From Chromatiales bacterium (GTDB lineage Bacteria > Pseudomonadota > Gammaproteobacteria > Chromatiales > Chromatiaceae): a stretch of 11,340 nucleotides of DNA. The notes under the pieces were generated by a model, which worked only from the letters and a program-made list of their open reading frames with translations, did not search any database and was not told where the DNA came from. Made by a program: the position numbers and the translations under genes. The stretch spans positions 1 through 11,340 of the forward strand of contig JAKSCN010000271.1 of NCBI GenBank assembly GCA_022360595.1, in the 5' to 3' direction. Shown piece after piece: positions 1 through 6,813 of this stretch; within the stretch, counting starts at the first letter, position 1; each line of letters begins with the position of its first letter.

Positions 1-63
1 GACAACGAGTACGGCTACACCTGCAACATGCTGCGTTTCGTGGAGCACGTTGCCGCCAACTAA
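1..63 (+). CDS. gap: Glyceraldehyde-3-phosphate dehydrogenase, C-terminal end (partial)
   Basis: Only the last 20 codons and the TAA stop (61-63) are inside the window. The peptide begins DNEYGY, which matches the conserved C-terminal (Y)DNE-x-GY signature of phosphorylating GAPDH. In that family the Asn and Tyr of this motif lie next to the nicotinamide of NAD(P). The tail MLRFVEHVAAN is a normal family ending. The enzyme is cytoplasmic and interconverts glyceraldehyde 3-phosphate and 1,3-bisphosphoglycerate, the substrate of the Pgk encoded next. Gene order gap-pgk-pyk-fba supports the call. Coenzyme preference and the remaining active-site residues cannot be judged because they lie upstream of the window. 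Confidence 0.9.
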   Translation, partial: DNEYGYTCNMLRFVEHVAAN

Positions 64-86
64 TCTGATGATCAGTTGGTAATCGT

Positions 87-120
87 GATGGAGCAGGTTA
101 ATGCACTGGCCTGCTCCATC
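87..120 (+). promoter_or_regulatory. Intercistronic hairpin 1 between gap and pgk
   Basis: GATGGAGCAGG (87-97) is followed 12 nt later by its exact reverse complement CCTGCTCCATC (110-120), giving a perfect 11-bp stem. The sequence just downstream is CTCTAAATCT, so there is no U-tract and it is not a classical terminator. It sits 24 nt after the gap stop codon. A plausible role is protection of the gap mRNA 3' end or partial attenuation between gap and pgk. The structure is seen; the role is inferred. Confidence 0.6.
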
Positions 121-142
121 CTCTAAATCTCCCATGAGAGGT

Positions 143-175
143 ATTAGCTGAGTTGAAAATCAGCTAATCCCTTTT
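143..175 (+). promoter_or_regulatory. Intercistronic hairpin 2 before pgk, possible weak terminator
   Basis: ATTAGCTGA (143-151) pairs perfectly with TCAGCTAAT (160-168) across an 8-nt loop. CCC and a run of four T (172-175) follow. The stem is AT-rich and the T-run is short, so termination would be inefficient. It could act as an attenuator that lowers pgk expression relative to gap, or as a processing site. It ends well before the pgk ribosome binding site and should not block it. Confidence 0.5.
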
Positions 176-207
176 GCTTCACAAGAACATAACAAGGAGA
201 TCATGCT

Positions 208-1389
208 ATGTCCGTCATCAAGATGACCGATCTCGATCTCGCTGGAAAGCGAGTACTTATTCGTCAAGACCTGAATGTGCCGATCAAAGATGGCAAAGTC
301 AGCAGCGACAAACGTATCCGCGCCAGTATGCCAACCATTGAGCATGCGATGAAGGCGGGAGCCCAGGTGATGCTGATGTCTCATTTGGGGCGTCCTACCG
401 AAGGCGAGTATGCCGATGAGTTCTCCATGCAGCCGGTGGCTGATTACCTCTCTGATCTGTTGGGTAAAGAGGTGCGTCTGATCAAAGATTATCTCGATAA
501 CGCCCCGCAGCTTGCCGATGGTGATGTGGTGTTGCTGGAGAACTGCCGTTTTAACGCCGGTGAGAAGAAAAATAACGAAGAGCTGTCAAAAAAATATGCG
601 GCTTTGTGTGATATCTATGTAATGGATGCTTTTGGTACGGCGCATCGCGCTCAGGCATCTACCCACGGGGCAGGTACTTATGCACCTGTAGCCTGCGCGG
701 GGCCGCTGCTGGCGGGTGAGCTGGATGCACTGGGTAAAGCGCTGGATGGACCGAAACGTCCGATGGCTGCGATTGTTGGCGGTTCAAAAGTGTCTACCAA
801 GCTGACTGTTCTGGATTCACTCAGTCAGATCGTTGATCAGCTCATTCCAGGTGGTGGTATTGCCAATACCTTTATCGCGGCGATGGGCCACAATGTGGGT
901 AAATCACTCTACGAAGAGGATCTGATTCCTGAAGCCAAGCGTCTGATGGAGGCCGCCAAGGCTAAGGGTGGTTCAATTCCAGTACCGGTTGATGTGGTTG
1001 TCGGAAAAGAGTTTTCTGAATCCGCTGAAGCGGTGGTCAAGAAGGTCGATGAAGTGGCTGATGACGACATGATCTTTGATGTCGGCCCGGAGACGGCTAA
1101 GCAGTATTCTGAAATGATGCAGGCTGCCGGTACTGTGGTCTGGAACGGTCCGGTTGGTGTATTTGAGTTCGACCAGTTTGGTGGAGGAACCAAGGCATTG
1201 GGTGAAGCGATTGCCGCGTCTGATGCTTTCTCGATTGCCGGTGGCGGCGACACTCTGGCAGCTGTCGACAAATATGGTCTGACTGAGCGTGTCTCTTATA
1301 TCTCTACCGGTGGTGGCGCTTTCCTGGAGTTCCTGGAAGGTAAGAAACTCCCAGCGGTTGAGATGTTGGAAAAACGCGCGGCGGAATGA
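208..1389 (+). CDS. pgk: Phosphoglycerate kinase
   Basis: Cytoplasmic enzyme that transfers phosphate between 1,3-bisphosphoglycerate and ADP; in the Calvin cycle it runs in the reverse, ATP-consuming direction. The 393 residues match the usual bacterial length. Visible hallmarks: the N-terminal RQDLNVP substrate loop (residues 19-25), SHLGRP at 58-63, ENCRF at 111-115, DAFGTAHRAQAS at 140-151, GGSKVSTK at 191-198, WNGPVGVFE at 312-320, and the nucleotide-site glycine motifs GGGDT (345-349) and GGGAF (368-372). All expected catalytic and substrate-binding motifs are present. The start at 208 is well supported: AAGGAG (194-199) lies 8 nt upstream and the MSVIKMTDLDL beginning is typical. The gene follows gap after 144 nt containing two hairpins, and precedes pyk by 48 nt, consistent with one operon. 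Confidence 0.97.
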   Translation: MSVIKMTDLDLAGKRVLIRQDLNVPIKDGKVSSDKRIRASMPTIEHAMKAGAQVMLMSHLGRPTEGEYADEFSMQPVADYLSDLLGKEVRLIKDYLDNAPQLADGDVVLLENCRFNAGEKKNNEELSKKYAALCDIYVMDAFGTAHRAQASTHGAGTYAPVACAGPLLAGELDALGKALDGPKRPMAAIVGGSKVSTKLTVLDSLSQIVDQLIPGGGIANTFIAAMGHNVGKSLYEEDLIPEAKRLMEAAKAKGGSIPVPVDVVVGKEFSESAEAVVKKVDEVADDDMIFDVGPETAKQYSEMMQAAGTVVWNGPVGVFEFDQFGGGTKALGEAIAASDAFSIAGGGDTLAAVDKYGLTERVSYISTGGGAFLEFLEGKKLPAVEMLEKRAAE

Positions 1390-1397
1390 AAAACAAT

Positions 1398-1428
1398 GGA
1401 ACCCTCAGGCGCAAGTTCAGAGGGTTCC
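1398..1428 (+). promoter_or_regulatory. Intercistronic hairpin between pgk and pyk
   Basis: GGAACCCTC (1398-1406) and GAGGGTTCC (1420-1428) form a perfect 9-bp stem with a 13-nt loop. It begins 8 nt after the pgk stop codon. The pyk Shine-Dalgarno GGAG (1429-1432) abuts the 3' base of the stem. No T-run follows, so this is not a terminator. The position suggests a role in mRNA processing or in tuning pyk translation. The role is inferred. Confidence 0.5.
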
Positions 1429-1437
1429 GGAGTCACT

Positions 1438-2886
1438 ATGCTTAGAAGAACCAAGATACTGGCAACACTGGGGCCAGCCACAGATGACCCGAAAGTTATC
1501 GATGAACTGATCGGCGCTGGTGTCGATGTGGTGCGTCTTAATCTCTCCCACGGCACACACGAAGACCACCAACGCAGAGCAGAGATTGTGCGCGACCGGG
1601 CGCGCGCCAGCGGCCGTCAGGTTGGGGTGCTGCTCGACCTGCAGGGTCCGAAGATCCGTATCGGTAAGTTCAAAGAGGGCTCGATCAATCTAAGCGAGGG
1701 TGACAGCTTTATCCTCGATACCGATTGTGGCCTGGACGATGGTGATCAGGAGCGTGTCGGGCTCACTTACGGCAATTTGATCAATGACGTTAATCGTGGC
1801 GATACGTTGATTCTGGCCGATGGCGCCATCGTGCTCTGGATTGATGAGGTGAGCGGTGGTCGAATCCACTGTAAAGTGGTCGTTGGCGGTGTGCTCTCCA
1901 ACAACAAGGGTATTAACAAGCAGGGTGGTGGGCTCTCTGCTCCCGCGCTGACCGACAAAGATCGTGCCGATATCAAATTTGCCGCCAGTATTGAGGCCGA
2001 TTATCTGGCTGTCTCTTTTGTGCAGACTGCCGATGATGTGAATGAAGCACGGCAGTTGTTGCGCGAGGCCGGTGGTAGAGGCGGTATTGTCTCCAAGGTG
2101 GAGCGGGCCGAGGCGCTTGAGTGTATTGAAGATATCATCAGTGCCTCTGAGGCGATCATGATTGCCCGTGGTGATCTCGGTGTCGAGATTGGCGACGCTG
2201 AACTACCGGCTGTACAGAAGCGTCTGATTAAGCAGGCGCGCTCCATGAATCGTGTCGCCGTTACCGCCACACAGATGATGGAGTCGATGATTGAAAACCC
2301 CATACCGACCCGTGCTGAGGTGTTTGATGTTGCCAACGCCGTGTTGGATGGCACCGACGCGGTGATGTTGTCGGCGGAAACCGCGGCTGGAAAATATCCG
2401 GTGAAGACAGTGGAAGCGATGGATCGTATTTGTCGCGAAGCTGAGAAGCAGCGCAAGGTACGCAAATCCCATCATCGCCTAAACTCTGTATTTGGCCTCA
2501 CTGATGAGGCGATCGCGATGGCGGCAATGTACACGGCTAACCACCTCGGTGTGGCGGCAATTGCAGCGTTGACTGAATCGGGCTCAACCCCGAAGTGGAT
2601 GTCGCGTATCAGTTCAGGGATTCCCATCTATGCCTTGACACCGCATGTCTCAACCCGCCGTAAAGTGACGCTGTTTCGTGGAGTCTATCCCATCAGCTTT
2701 GATGTGACCGGCTACGATAGTCAAAAAGCCAATGGAGAGATTATTGATGAGCTGTTACGCCGTAGTGCAGTGCGCGACGGCGACTTGGTAGTCATTACTA
2801 AAGGGGATCTAAACGGTGTCGAAGGTGGCACCAACGTGATGAAGATTCTCAAAGTCGGCGAACACACATTGCCGAGCAACGATTAA
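1438..2886 (+). CDS. pyk: Pyruvate kinase
   Basis: Cytoplasmic glycolytic enzyme converting phosphoenolpyruvate and ADP to pyruvate and ATP. I chose ATG 1438 (482 aa) over the upstream in-frame ATG 1396. MLRRTKILATLGPAT is the standard N terminus of the family, GGAG (1429-1432) lies 5 nt upstream, and the extra 14 codons would be encoded by the intercistronic hairpin. Visible motifs: AGVDVVRLNLSHG (27-39, with the Arg, Asn, Ser and His of the K+/phosphate site), DLQGPKIR (67-74), the catalytic Lys in SKVERAEA (219-226), metal-binding MIARGDLGVEI (241-251), TATQMMESM (276-284) and PTRAEVFDVANAVLDGTDAVMLS (290-312). A C-terminal regulatory domain is present (about 345-482), so allosteric control is likely; the effector cannot be read from sequence. 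It lies between pgk and fba, 39 nt before fba. Confidence 0.97.
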   Translation: MLRRTKILATLGPATDDPKVIDELIGAGVDVVRLNLSHGTHEDHQRRAEIVRDRARASGRQVGVLLDLQGPKIRIGKFKEGSINLSEGDSFILDTDCGLDDGDQERVGLTYGNLINDVNRGDTLILADGAIVLWIDEVSGGRIHCKVVVGGVLSNNKGINKQGGGLSAPALTDKDRADIKFAASIEADYLAVSFVQTADDVNEARQLLREAGGRGGIVSKVERAEALECIEDIISASEAIMIARGDLGVEIGDAELPAVQKRLIKQARSMNRVAVTATQMMESMIENPIPTRAEVFDVANAVLDGTDAVMLSAETAAGKYPVKTVEAMDRICREAEKQRKVRKSHHRLNSVFGLTDEAIAMAAMYTANHLGVAAIAALTESGSTPKWMSRISSGIPIYALTPHVSTRRKVTLFRGVYPISFDVTGYDSQKANGEIIDELLRRSAVRDGDLVVITKGDLNGVEGGTNVMKILKVGEHTLPSND

Positions 2887-2925
2887 TAAACTAACTGAAC
2901 CACTAGTTACAAGAAGGAGAAGGTT

Positions 2926-3990
2926 ATGGCACTTATCTCACTGCGCCAGCTTCTGGATCATGCAGCCGAGCACGGCTACGGTCTGCCAGCATTCAACGTT
3001 AACAACATGGAGCAAGTGAAGGCGATCATGGAGGCTGCGGACGCCACCAACAGCCCGGTGATTCTGCAAGGCTCCGCGGGTGCGCGCTCTTATGCGGGCG
3101 AACCTTTTCTGCGTCACCTGATTTTGGCTGCCCTTGAGCAGTACCCCCATATCCCTGTCTGCATGCATCAGGATCATGGTGCATCACCTGACATCTGCCT
3201 GCGCTCTATCCAGTCCGGCTTCTCATCAGTCATGATGGATGGTTCGCTGATGTCTGACGGCAAAACCCCGTCCACTTACGAATACAATGTTGACGTCACC
3301 AAGCAAGTGGTCGATATGGCCCATGCCGGTGGTGTCTCTGTTGAGGGTGAGCTGGGTTGTCTCGGTTCTCTCGAAACCGGTGAAATGGGTGAAGAGGATG
3401 GCCACGGCGCGGAAGGCAAACTGGATATGGATCAGTTGCTGACCGACCCTAATGAAGCTGCTGACTTCGTGAGCAAAACCGGTGTTGATGCGTTGGCTAT
3501 CGCCATCGGTACTTCACACGGTGCTTACAAATTCACCCAAGAGCCTACCGGTAAAATCCTGCGTATCGATCGTGTTAAAGAGATTCATGAGCGTATCCCA
3601 AGTGTTCACCTGGTTATGCACGGCTCCTCTTCCGTACCTCAGGATTGGTTGAAAATCATCAACGACTACGGTGGTGACATGGGCCAGACCTACGGTGTAC
3701 CGGTTGATGAGATCGTTGAAGGTATCAAAAACGGTGTACGTAAAGTCAACATCGATACCGACCTGCGTATGGCCTCTACCGGTTCTGTCCGTCGTCACCT
3801 GGAAGAGAACAAGAGCAACTTCGACCCGCGTAAGTTCCTCAAAGAGGCGACTGCTGCAATGTCCGGTATCTGTAAAGATCGTTATGAAGCCTTCGGCTGT
3901 GCCGGCATGGCTGACAAAATCGAACCGGTCTCTCTGGAAGATATGTTCCAGCGCTACGCCTCTGGCGAGCTGGCTCCGCAAGTCAAATGA
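2926..3990 (+). CDS. fba: Class II fructose-1,6-bisphosphate aldolase, Calvin-cycle (CbbA-like) type
   Basis: Zinc-dependent cytoplasmic aldolase that reversibly joins dihydroxyacetone phosphate to glyceraldehyde 3-phosphate. Enzymes of this subtype often also make sedoheptulose 1,7-bisphosphate in the Calvin cycle. At 354 aa it has the usual length. Visible features: PAFNVNNMEQ (21-30), HQDHG (81-85) with the catalytic Asp83 and zinc ligand His84, SVEGELG (138-144), GTSHGAYK with His198, VMHGSSS with His232, and VRKVNIDTDLR (271-281), which binds substrate phosphate. The long loop GEMGEEDGHGAEGK (152-165) fits the Calvin-type class II group. The start is supported by AAGGAG (2914-2919), 6 nt upstream of ATG 2926. 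It is the last gene of the operon and is followed by a terminator. The Calvin-cycle role is an inference from subtype and neighbours; no Rubisco or PRK gene is in the window. Confidence 0.96.
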   Translation: MALISLRQLLDHAAEHGYGLPAFNVNNMEQVKAIMEAADATNSPVILQGSAGARSYAGEPFLRHLILAALEQYPHIPVCMHQDHGASPDICLRSIQSGFSSVMMDGSLMSDGKTPSTYEYNVDVTKQVVDMAHAGGVSVEGELGCLGSLETGEMGEEDGHGAEGKLDMDQLLTDPNEAADFVSKTGVDALAIAIGTSHGAYKFTQEPTGKILRIDRVKEIHERIPSVHLVMHGSSSVPQDWLKIINDYGGDMGQTYGVPVDEIVEGIKNGVRKVNIDTDLRMASTGSVRRHLEENKSNFDPRKFLKEATAAMSGICKDRYEAFGCAGMADKIEPVSLEDMFQRYASGELAPQVK

Positions 3991-4016
3991 TCGATTGAGA
4001 TCAGTCGATGATCGGG

Positions 4017-4046
4017 AAAAGGGGGAGCTTTGGCGCCCCCTTTTTT
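4017..4046 (+). terminator. Rho-independent terminator of the gap-pgk-pyk-fba operon
   Basis: AAAAGGGGG (4017-4025) pairs with CCCCCTTTT (4036-4044). The stem is extended inside by two GC pairs after one A/G mismatch, closing on a TTTG loop (4029-4032). Six T follow the G/C stem (4041-4046). It lies 26 nt after the fba stop codon. Because the A-tract and T-tract flank the stem symmetrically it could also work in the reverse direction. Confidence 0.92.
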
Positions 4047-4162
4047 ATGCCTTATAAAAAGGTCACCGTGGCTATTTGAACAGGGCTTTACCAAAGGACT
4101 CACCGCCAGTGGGCCGTTCGTCGGCGCGGATGCGGGGACAGTCAGAAAATCGGGCTTCTCGG

Positions 4163-4190
4163 TTGTGAAATGCCGGGTAGAGGCTAGAAT
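4163..4190 (+). promoter_or_regulatory. Candidate sigma-70 promoter for the zinc-ribbon membrane protein gene
   Basis: TTGTGA (4163-4168) matches the -35 consensus at 4 of 6 positions. TAGAAT (4185-4190) matches the -10 consensus at 5 of 6. The spacer is 16 nt. It lies downstream of the fba terminator and about 50 nt upstream of ATG 4242, which is where a promoter is needed. It was identified by eye only. Confidence 0.4.
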
Positions 4191-4241
4191 GGATCATTTT
4201 GCACTTGGTGTGACCGGTTAACGAAAATAGGAGCTGCATGC

Positions 4242-5483
4242 ATGGCCGATTTATACAAAGTGATTTTCACTGGAGAGCTGACAGGCGACGCTGATCCCAA
4301 CAATTTTGTTGAGCAGTTCGCCGCGCGTTTCGGTTGCAGTGTTGAAAAGGCTCAATCCCTACTGGACGCTGGCGGCGAAGTGGTGATGAAAAGCGGTGTT
4401 GATGCTGAGAAGGCAGATCAATATCAGCGTGTATTGAAGGGTATGGGAATGGCTGTTCGTGTGGAATCGGTAGAACCCAAGGTACCAGACATGGAGCTTG
4501 AACCAATGGAAAGTGAACAGACAGAGACCAGTGAGCAGTCGCCACCCCCTCAATCCTCCTGCCCGAAGTGCGGTTCGGACAACATCCAAGACGACAATTG
4601 CCTGGAGTGCGGCATTATAATCTCCAAATACTTGGCCCGTTATGAAGGCCAAGAGCTGCCGCGTCCTGAAGCCACGGTATCAGAAACCACGGTATCAAAT
4701 GCCGACACTGATGAAGCCAGCAACCCTTACCAGGCGCCTGCCGCTAACCTCTACGAAGAAGTAGAAGAGGGTGAGTTGAGTGGCCCCAATTCAGTCCCCT
4801 TTTCGCATGGTTGGCGTTGGATCGCCCAAGGCTTTGGTCACTTCAAACAGAATCCCTGGTCTTGGATACTGGCGATCATTGTCTGGATTATCATTGCAGT
4901 AGCTCTGAATTTTGTGCCGATCATTGGTGGCATCGCATTAACGCTCATCTCAGCGATCTTTACTGCTGGTTTTATGCTTGGCTGCAAGGCGCAGGATGAG
5001 GGAGAGGATTTTACCATCAATCATCTGTTTAGCGGCTTTAAGCAGAATACCGGTCAGTTGCTGTTGATCGGGGTGCTCTACCTTGTGGGTACGATCGTAG
5101 TGGTGTTGGGTATCAGCATGTTGGTTGGTGGAGCTGCTTTCATGTTAATGGCTGGCGGTGATCCGGCAATGATGGACGAATCAGCGATGGCCGCTGGTAT
5201 GCTGTTGCCCATGCTTATTGCGATGCTATTCTTTATCCCCCTGATTATGGCCTACTGGTTTGCGCCAGCGCTGGTTGTATTGAATGGTTTCTCGGCCATC
5301 ACAGCGATGAAAATGAGCTTTATGGGCTGTCTTAAAAATATCCTGCCGTTCTTACTGTACGGCATAGTGGCGATGGTCTTTTTCGTTATCGGCGCGTTGC
5401 CAGTGGGGCTGGGTCTGCTTGTTGTCATGCCAATGCTCACCGCCTCTCTGTACACCGGCTATCGGGATATTTATTACGCTTGA
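4242..5483 (+). CDS. BPSS1780-family-like membrane protein with N-terminal L7/L12-CTD-like domain and zinc ribbon
   Basis: Function unknown. The 413-residue protein has three visible parts. Residues 1-75 (from YKVIFTGEL to AVRVES) look like a small alpha/beta domain; the stretch VVMKSGVDAEKADQYQRVLKGMGMAVRV echoes the C-terminal fold of ribosomal protein L7/L12. Residues 107-123 form a zinc ribbon, CPKC-x9-CLEC, in a low-complexity acidic and proline-rich linker. After an NPYQAP motif (161-166), residues 189-413 make an integral inner-membrane domain with about five or six hydrophobic helices (near 206-226, 228-250, 272-297, 319-345, 364-400), including AQDEG, WFAPALV and a terminal YRDIYY. 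That layout matches proteins annotated as BPSS1780-family. The start is supported by TAGGAG (4228-4233), 8 nt upstream. It has its own candidate promoter and a strong terminator after it, so it is probably monocistronic. The next gene is a decayed paralogue. Confidence 0.85.
   Translation: MADLYKVIFTGELTGDADPNNFVEQFAARFGCSVEKAQSLLDAGGEVVMKSGVDAEKADQYQRVLKGMGMAVRVESVEPKVPDMELEPMESEQTETSEQSPPPQSSCPKCGSDNIQDDNCLECGIIISKYLARYEGQELPRPEATVSETTVSNADTDEASNPYQAPAANLYEEVEEGELSGPNSVPFSHGWRWIAQGFGHFKQNPWSWILAIIVWIIIAVALNFVPIIGGIALTLISAIFTAGFMLGCKAQDEGEDFTINHLFSGFKQNTGQLLLIGVLYLVGTIVVVLGISMLVGGAAFMLMAGGDPAMMDESAMAAGMLLPMLIAMLFFIPLIMAYWFAPALVVLNGFSAITAMKMSFMGCLKNILPFLLYGIVAMVFFVIGALPVGLGLLVVMPMLTASLYTGYRDIYYA
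4672..4697 (+). repeat. 15-bp micro-duplication inside the linker of the zinc-ribbon membrane protein
   Basis: CCACGGTATCA occurs at 4672-4682 and again at 4687-4697, offset by exactly 15 nt, or five codons. It encodes the repeated TVSET/TVSNA segment of the flexible linker between the zinc ribbon and the NPYQ motif. The near-identity at DNA level suggests a recent slippage duplication that kept the frame. Confidence 0.55.
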
Positions 5484-5551
5484 TTGTAGGAGTCTCTTGT
5501 CAATGTTGTATGAAAGTTCCACAGGCAATATTGCACAGAGGCCAGAATAGT

Positions 5552-5591
5552 AGAACCGTTCGCGCTCATCATGAGCGCGGACGGTTCTTTT
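5552..5591 (+). terminator. Strong rho-independent terminator between the two paralogues
   Basis: AGAACCGT opens a 17-bp stem (5552-5568 with 5572-5588). It has only one G-T wobble (5560/5580), a 3-nt loop (5569-5571) and a short T-run (5588-5591). It lies 68 nt after the stop of the zinc-ribbon membrane protein. The T-run is short, but the stem is very stable. It should strongly limit read-through into the downstream paralogue. Confidence 0.8.
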
Positions 5592-5656
5592 CGTTGCTAT
5601 CCAATATTCCCAGTTAGCATATCGCTCCATGGGTGACCGATCAGGGACGGTTGTAG

Positions 5657-6679
5657 ATGACCAAGTTGTGCCAGGTAGTATTCACAGGGACGTTGGACGG
5701 TGATGCCGATATCGAGAATGCGGTCGAGCAATTCTCCAACCTCCTTGATTACAGTATTGATGAGAGCCGCTCTCTGCTGACTGCGGGGCGCGAGGTTGTT
5801 ATTAAACAAGGTGTCGACCCTGACAGGGCGGAATACTGTCAGCGCGCATTGACGCAAGTGGGGGTGGGTGTGCGTATCGAGTCTGCTGATTCTGAGACCA
5901 CCGACTCGCCATTCACCGAGAGTGCTAATGACACTGGCAATCCCTATCAAGTCTCTTCAGCCAGCTTCTATGAGGCAAAAGAGCAGGGCGAGTTGACGGA
6001 CCCACATTCCGTGCCGGTTTTACGCGGCTGGTTTTGGATTCAGGAAGGTTTTGGTTATATCCGCAGAAGAGGGGCTTGGTCCTGGCTGCTTGCTGCCATG
6101 ATCTACCTGTCTGTTATCTTCGGAGGGAGCTTTGTACCTCTAATTGGTCCTTATGCCGTGATCCTGATCCTGCCGGTCCTGAATGCTGGTTTCATGCTGG
6201 GTTGCAGGGAGCAAGATGAAGGGGGGCGTTTTTCCGTTAAGCACCTGTTGGGCGGTTTTCAAAAACCTAGAAACCAACTGTTATTGGTAGGCGGGGTCTA
6301 TATTGTTGGTGTGGTGGTGAGTGCAGGTGTAGAGATGGCGTTATGGACACTCTTTCTGCTTGAGATAGATCTGGAAGCGGCGGAGATGCCTGTATAGTTA
6401 GTGTCTCTGGTTGTAGGTCAGGTTCTTATGATACCTCTCTCAATGACACTCTGGTTCGCGCCTGCCCTGGTTGCGCTGGAAGATTTCTCCGCAGTCACCG
6501 CAATGAAAATGAGTTTTGTGGGGTGCATTAGAAATGTGTTGCCCTTTCTATTATACGCGGCAGTGAATGTCATTCTACTGGTTCTCAGCGTCACATCTTT
6601 AGGCTTGGGAGCATTGGTTGTGATTCCGATTATGTTGTCCTCAACGTATGTTGCCTATCGTGATATCTACTACACGTGA
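5657..6679 (+). pseudogene. Second BPSS1780-family-like membrane protein, interrupted by one in-frame amber codon
   Basis: This is a paralogue of the preceding gene. Codons 1-246 (5657-6394) give the N-terminal L7/L12-CTD-like domain, which aligns without gaps over about 79 residues, then NPYQVS and the first membrane helices. A TAG at 6395-6397 then stops translation. The same frame continues without a shift from 6398 to the TGA at 6677-6679 and encodes the missing C-terminal part, including WFAPALVALEDFSAVTAMKMSF and YRDIYYT, both matching the intact copy. Read through, it would be 340 aa. It lacks the zinc ribbon and about 70 linker residues of its neighbour. The start at 5657 has only a weak AGGGA (5643-5647). 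Re-initiation at ATG 6428, with CAGG 5 nt upstream, could give an 83-aa fragment. The likeliest reading is a recent nonsense mutation; a sequencing error or functional split cannot be excluded. Confidence 0.8.
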
Positions 6680-6813
6680 ACCCGATGCGCAGGTGACTGA
6701 GAGTCTGGCGGTTGTTGGAAGGAAGTATGGAAAACATGAAGAGTCACGTTCTGATTCGATTCTGTTCCGGTTTGTGTATGTTTTTTTTGAATACTAATGT
6801 GTAACATCCCACC

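Noticed and set aside
909..1271. 120-codon open frame on the - strand inside pgk
   Set aside because: It lies wholly antisense to a fully conserved gene, its protein is Ser/Thr/Pro-rich low complexity, and nothing resembles a family.
1396..1437. Upstream in-frame ATG extending pyruvate kinase by 14 residues
   Set aside because: The extension is encoded by an inverted repeat, has no good ribosome binding site, and is absent from the usual family N terminus. ATG 1438 with GGAG fits better.
2001..2465. 154-codon open frame on the - strand inside pyk
   Set aside because: It is a shadow of the pyk reading frame; the pyk motifs on the + strand account for the sequence.
2889..2908. Weak inverted repeat AACTA...TAGTT between pyk and fba
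   Set aside because: It has only 5 AT-rich pairs with a 10-nt loop and no T-run. It is too weak to call as a regulatory structure.
3514..3981. 155-codon open frame on the - strand inside fba
   Set aside because: It is antisense to conserved aldolase motifs (His198, His232, NIDTD) and has no recognisable domain.
4030..4221. 63-codon + strand open frame in the gap after fba
   Set aside because: It begins inside the terminator stem-loop, has no ribosome binding site, and overlaps the candidate promoter at 4163-4190.
6401..6679. C-terminal fragment after the amber codon as an independent small membrane-protein gene
   Set aside because: It is in the same frame as the upstream part and its sequence continues the paralogue. 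It is better described as the second half of one interrupted gene, though re-initiation at 6428 is possible.
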